Shown here one piece after another: positions 61,381-64,000 of a stretch of DNA of 64,000 bases. The notes under the pieces are model-generated. The model ran no database searches and was not told the DNA's origin. It saw nothing but the letters and a program-made list of their open reading frames with translations. The translations under genes were made by a program, and so were the position numbers. The DNA is taken from positions 2,796,993 to 2,860,992 of the forward strand of contig NZ_CP159833.1 in the NCBI RefSeq assembly GCF_047730175.1. Reading direction: 5' to 3'. The first letter of the stretch is position 1, and each line of letters opens with the position of its first letter. This DNA is from Marifrigoribacter sp047730175. GTDB lineage: Bacteria > Bacteroidota > Bacteroidia > Flavobacteriales > Flavobacteriaceae.

Positions 61381-61990
61381 AACGCTGATATTCGACTTTG
61401 GAGATGTGTTTATTAACTTAGACAAACAAGCAACCTATCGAGAATTAATAAAGCTTGGCTTAAGTTCTTTTTCAGAAGAAATGCTAGCAACTAATACATT
61501 GTATGAAGCAGGTAAAATATCAAGTTCAACGTTTGTTTCCTATTATCAGCAAAATTTTCCAACGACAACTAAGAAACAATTAGAAACGGCATGGAATGCT
61601 ATTATTTTAGATTTTCCAGCGCATCGACTTCAATTTATAGAAGATTTAGCTAAAAAAAGTCAATATCAACTTATTCTATTAAGTAACACAAATGAATTGC
61701 ATATTAAAAAAGTAATTGAAAATATGGGAATTGAACGCTATAAACGATTTAAAAAATCATTTCATCAATTTTACTTATCACATGAAATACAGTTACGAAA
61801 GCCAGAAAAAGAAATTTATCAATTTGTTTTAGATGCCAATTCTTTAAAAGCAAATGAATGTTTATTTATTGATGATACTTTTGAAAATACTGAAGCTGCT
61901 AAAGCAGCAGGAATCCATGTTTGGAATAATAATCCATTAGCCGATGACATTGTACATTTGTTTCAAGAGAAAAAAGATATATTTGAATAA
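61373..61990 (+). CDS. HAD family hydrolase (HAD-IA type)
   Basis: A 205-residue haloacid dehalogenase-like phosphatase. Motif I is IFDFGDVFINLD at residues 6-17, where the second catalytic Asp of DxD is replaced by Gly, as in the YihX-like DFGGV subgroup. Motif II Ser/Thr is ILLSNTNELH near 100, and motif IV is CLFIDDTFENTEAA near 164. The alpha-helical cap is of the C1 type. The natural phosphate ester is not known. It begins 8 bases before the ribD stop, so translational coupling is likely. Confidence 0.9.
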   Translation: MIKTLIFDFGDVFINLDKQATYRELIKLGLSSFSEEMLATNTLYEAGKISSSTFVSYYQQNFPTTTKKQLETAWNAIILDFPAHRLQFIEDLAKKSQYQLILLSNTNELHIKKVIENMGIERYKRFKKSFHQFYLSHEIQLRKPEKEIYQFVLDANSLKANECLFIDDTFENTEAAKAAGIHVWNNNPLADDIVHLFQEKKDIFE

Positions 61991-62008
61991 TTCTTAATCT
62001 AAACTCCA

Positions 62009-62878
62009 TTGATCTATTTACTATTTTGTGTCTTATCATCTACATTAATCTTTGTAGTTTTTAAGTTGTTTGAACGTTTTAAAATAAACATTCTTCAAGC
62101 AATTACTGTAAACTATATTACTGCATTTATTACAGGTATTATTGTGTATGATCAAGTAGTATCAATTTCACAATTAGTTAATTTCAATTGGTTTTATTAT
62201 ACTCTTTTTTTAGGAATTCTTTTCATTATTATATTCTTCTTAATGGCTATTACTACTCAAAAAGGAGGCCTTTCAGTAGTTTCTATCGCTACAAAAATGA
62301 GTATGGTGATTCCTATTCTTTTCGGCCTTTTTTATTATAAAGAAGATGCAGGAGCTTTAAAGATAATCGGAATTATTCTCGCTTTAATTGCTGTTTATTT
62401 TTCTTCCCTAAAAGCTAAAAGCAGCATTACAGTTCATAAAAAATATTTAATCTATCCTGTTCTTGTATTTATGGGGAGCGGCATAATTGATACTAGCTTA
62501 AAATTTTTAGAAGATAGTTTTGTAGCTAAAAATGATGTCCCATTATTTTCTGCCACTATATTTTTAACCGCAGCTATCATAGGAATTATTATAATTGCTG
62601 TAAAATCTATAAGAGGTGGTTTTAAAATTGAGTTTAAAAATATTATTGCAGGAGTATTTTTAGGAATCCCTAATTATTTTTCGATATACTTTTTACTTCA
62701 AGCGTTGCGAAGTGAAGGTTTTGAAAGCTCTGATATATTTACTTTAAATAATGTTGCTGTTGTAATGTTATCCACAATCATAGGTATTTTATTATTTAAA
62801 GAAAAATTAATTCCGAAGAATTGGATTGGAATATTTCTTGCCATCCTCAGTATTCTGTTTATATTTATTTCGAATTAA
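62009..62878 (+). CDS. EamA/DMT family transporter
   Basis: A 289-residue membrane protein with about ten hydrophobic segments in two halves, the layout of the drug/metabolite transporter superfamily. The first half has TGIIVYD and FLMAITTQKGGLSVVSIATK in part; the second half ends in GIFLAILSILFIFISN. The start is TTG at 62009 (MIYLLFCVLSS), since no ATG lies closer. The exported or imported compound is unknown. It is followed directly by the YigZ gene, whose ATG overlaps or adjoins the stop codon. Confidence 0.88.
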   Translation: MIYLLFCVLSSTLIFVVFKLFERFKINILQAITVNYITAFITGIIVYDQVVSISQLVNFNWFYYTLFLGILFIIIFFLMAITTQKGGLSVVSIATKMSMVIPILFGLFYYKEDAGALKIIGIILALIAVYFSSLKAKSSITVHKKYLIYPVLVFMGSGIIDTSLKFLEDSFVAKNDVPLFSATIFLTAAIIGIIIIAVKSIRGGFKIEFKNIIAGVFLGIPNYFSIYFLLQALRSEGFESSDIFTLNNVAVVMLSTIIGILLFKEKLIPKNWIGIFLAILSILFIFISN

Positions 62879-63490
62879 ATGGAACCAACAAAAGACACTT
62901 ACAATACAATTACATCTCCTTCAAAAGAGGTTATTTTTAAAGATCGAGGTAGTAAATTTTATGGATATGCATTTCCAGTAAAGACAGAAGTTGAAATAAA
63001 AGAACATATTGAAAACTTAAAGAAATCTCACTTTAATGCAAGACACTGGTGTTATGCTTGGCAATTAGGCAAAGAATACAACCAATATAGAGCCAATGAT
63101 GATGGAGAACCTTCTAATAGTGCAGGAATGCCCATATATGGTCAATTACAATCATTTAACCTAACGAACACATTAATCGTAGTGGTTCGTTATTTTGGAG
63201 GAACAAAGCTTGGAGTTGGCGGATTGATACAAGCCTATAAAACTGCAGCTCAATGGGCACTAGAAGAATCTAAGATTATTGAAAAAACAATAGACGTTCA
63301 TTTTAAATTGTTATTTGATTATCCTGAAATGAATATAGTGATGCGAATTGTTAAAGATCAGAATCTTAAAATTATTCATCAGAAACTAGAATTAAATTGT
63401 GAGTACACCTTATCAATTCGATTGAAAGATGCCGATCGAATTTTTAATGTATTTGACAACACCTATAAAGTAGAAATTAAAAAATTATAG
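62879..63490 (+). CDS. YigZ/IMPACT family protein
   Basis: A 203-residue protein of the UPF0029/IMPACT family, conserved from bacteria to humans. Family motifs are SKFYGYAFPV near residue 25, NARHWCYAW near 53, DDGEPSNSAGMPIYGQL near 78, and VVVRYFGGTKLGVGGLIQAY in part near 100. In yeast and mammals relatives affect GCN2 and translation control; the bacterial role is not settled. It starts right after the EamA stop and converges on the thioesterase gene with a 5-base gap. Confidence 0.92.
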   Translation: MEPTKDTYNTITSPSKEVIFKDRGSKFYGYAFPVKTEVEIKEHIENLKKSHFNARHWCYAWQLGKEYNQYRANDDGEPSNSAGMPIYGQLQSFNLTNTLIVVVRYFGGTKLGVGGLIQAYKTAAQWALEESKIIEKTIDVHFKLLFDYPEMNIVMRIVKDQNLKIIHQKLELNCEYTLSIRLKDADRIFNVFDNTYKVEIKKL

Positions 63491-63495
63491 AACTT

Positions 63496-63897
63496 TTATT
63501 GCTCTATTAATTTATCTAATAAATAGGAAGGAGCCTTCATTAATTTATTTGTCAAACTATTTATAAAAACCAACGTTGTTGAAGCTTCTATTAAAAGTTT
63601 ACCTTCTTGGTTGTGGATTTCATAATAGAATTCTATCTTAACGGAAGGGATTTTTTTTAATGTGGTCGTAATTGTAATGATATCATCATATAATGCAGGA
63701 TTTTTATAATCAATATTTAAATTCACAACAGGCAAATGCACATTGTTTTCTTCCAAATATTTATAGGTAAATCCTAGCTCCCTAAGCCACTCTGTTCGCC
63801 CTTGTTCTAAGTATTCAGCGTAATTACCGTAGTAGACAATTCCCATTTGGTCAGTCTCTCCATATCGGACTCTTAAATTTGTATATGTTTTTTTCAA
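63496..63897 (-). CDS. YbgC/FadM-like acyl-CoA thioesterase
   Basis: A 133-residue hotdog-fold thioesterase. The family motif VRYGETDQMGIVYYGNYAEY in part (near residue 10) has the catalytic Asp in ETDQMG and the Tyr/His position at VYYGNY; EQGRTEWLRELG is also typical. The acyl-CoA substrate is not evident. The start is TTG at 63897 on the minus strand. In many Flavobacteriaceae this gene is next to dnaA, and the window may end just before dnaA on the plus strand; the final 100 bases hold no gene that I can support. Confidence 0.88.
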   Translation of the reverse strand: MKKTYTNLRVRYGETDQMGIVYYGNYAEYLEQGRTEWLRELGFTYKYLEENNVHLPVVNLNIDYKNPALYDDIITITTTLKKIPSVKIEFYYEIHNQEGKLLIEASTTLVFINSLTNKLMKAPSYLLDKLIEQ

Positions 63898-64000
63898 AAT
63901 AATTTATAAGAATAAGAAAGTTTTGTTGTAGTTTTAACATAACGGGAATATGATGAAAAAAAACTAATAATTCAATAGGCAAAGTATTTTTTTTTTAACT

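Overview
The window reads as a chromosomal segment of a member of the Bacteroidota, most likely the family Flavobacteriaceae. The DNA is strongly AT-rich. Promoters follow the Bacteroidota -33 TTG / -7 TAnnTTTG pattern, and genes lack Shine-Dalgarno motifs and often use TTG or GTG starts. Five proteins carry C-terminal type IX secretion (T9SS) sorting domains, the T9SS protein PorD is present, and gene orders such as coaE-YbbR-glycosyltransferase and ligA-dapA-bamD-rpoZ-coaBC-porD-recN are typical of this family. The genus cannot be fixed from the sequence alone. No insertion sequence, prophage, CRISPR array, rRNA or toxin-antitoxin pair was seen.

Layout. (1) 0-4.4 kb, plus strand: tsaD, rsmE, a DUF4159 protein and two further methyltransferases, mostly RNA-modification functions. 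(2) 4.5-7.9 kb: three tRNAs (Ser-GCT, Pro-TGG, Arg-TCT), then a loose, gene-poor stretch with a truncated gene remnant, a lipoprotein with two copies of a cysteine-rich metal-binding-like motif, a small membrane protein, a hypothetical protein and an ArsC-like reductase. (3) 8-20 kb: a TonB-dependent receptor, an overlooked 56-residue membrane protein, fumC, a 7TM-DISM protein ending in a LuxR-like HTH, then on the minus strand glyA, a group III truncated haemoglobin and a giant fused ResB-CcsA cytochrome c maturation protein; fahA lies divergent to glyA. (4) 20-26 kb: bacillithiol-linked YtxJ, a secreted thioredoxin-like T9SS protein, a gene remnant, a TetR regulator with a thioesterase, lipoproteins, smpB and pcm. 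(5) 26-33 kb, plus strand: oxidoreductase, 3-hydroxybutyryl-CoA dehydrogenase, DUF1015, YggS, an exonuclease/GIY-YIG fusion, a voltage-gated-type ion channel and miaA. (6) 33-38 kb, minus: a two-component system, coaE, YbbR protein and glycosyltransferase. (7) 38-44.4 kb, minus: three consecutive paralogous T9SS-exported repeat proteins, each followed by its own strong hairpin terminator. (8) 44.5-57.4 kb, minus: fabI, recN, porD, coaBC, rpoZ, bamD, dapA, a DUF6913-type protein, ligA and a 1109-residue multidomain T9SS protein. (9) 57.5-64 kb: a decayed aquaporin gene, a LOG-family protein, prmC, a GNAT acetyltransferase, ribD, a HAD hydrolase, an EamA transporter, a YigZ protein and a YbgC-like thioesterase.

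Most of the window is housekeeping. The accessory signal lies in the T9SS paralogue array, where one repeat is a visible hybrid of two neighbouring repeats, in the gene fragments (aquaporin, a monooxygenase-like C-terminus, the remnant behind tRNA-Arg), in an inverted repeat that runs into the start codon at 23567, and in paired operator-like palindromes around the TetR gene. No complete new defence or mobile system is apparent.
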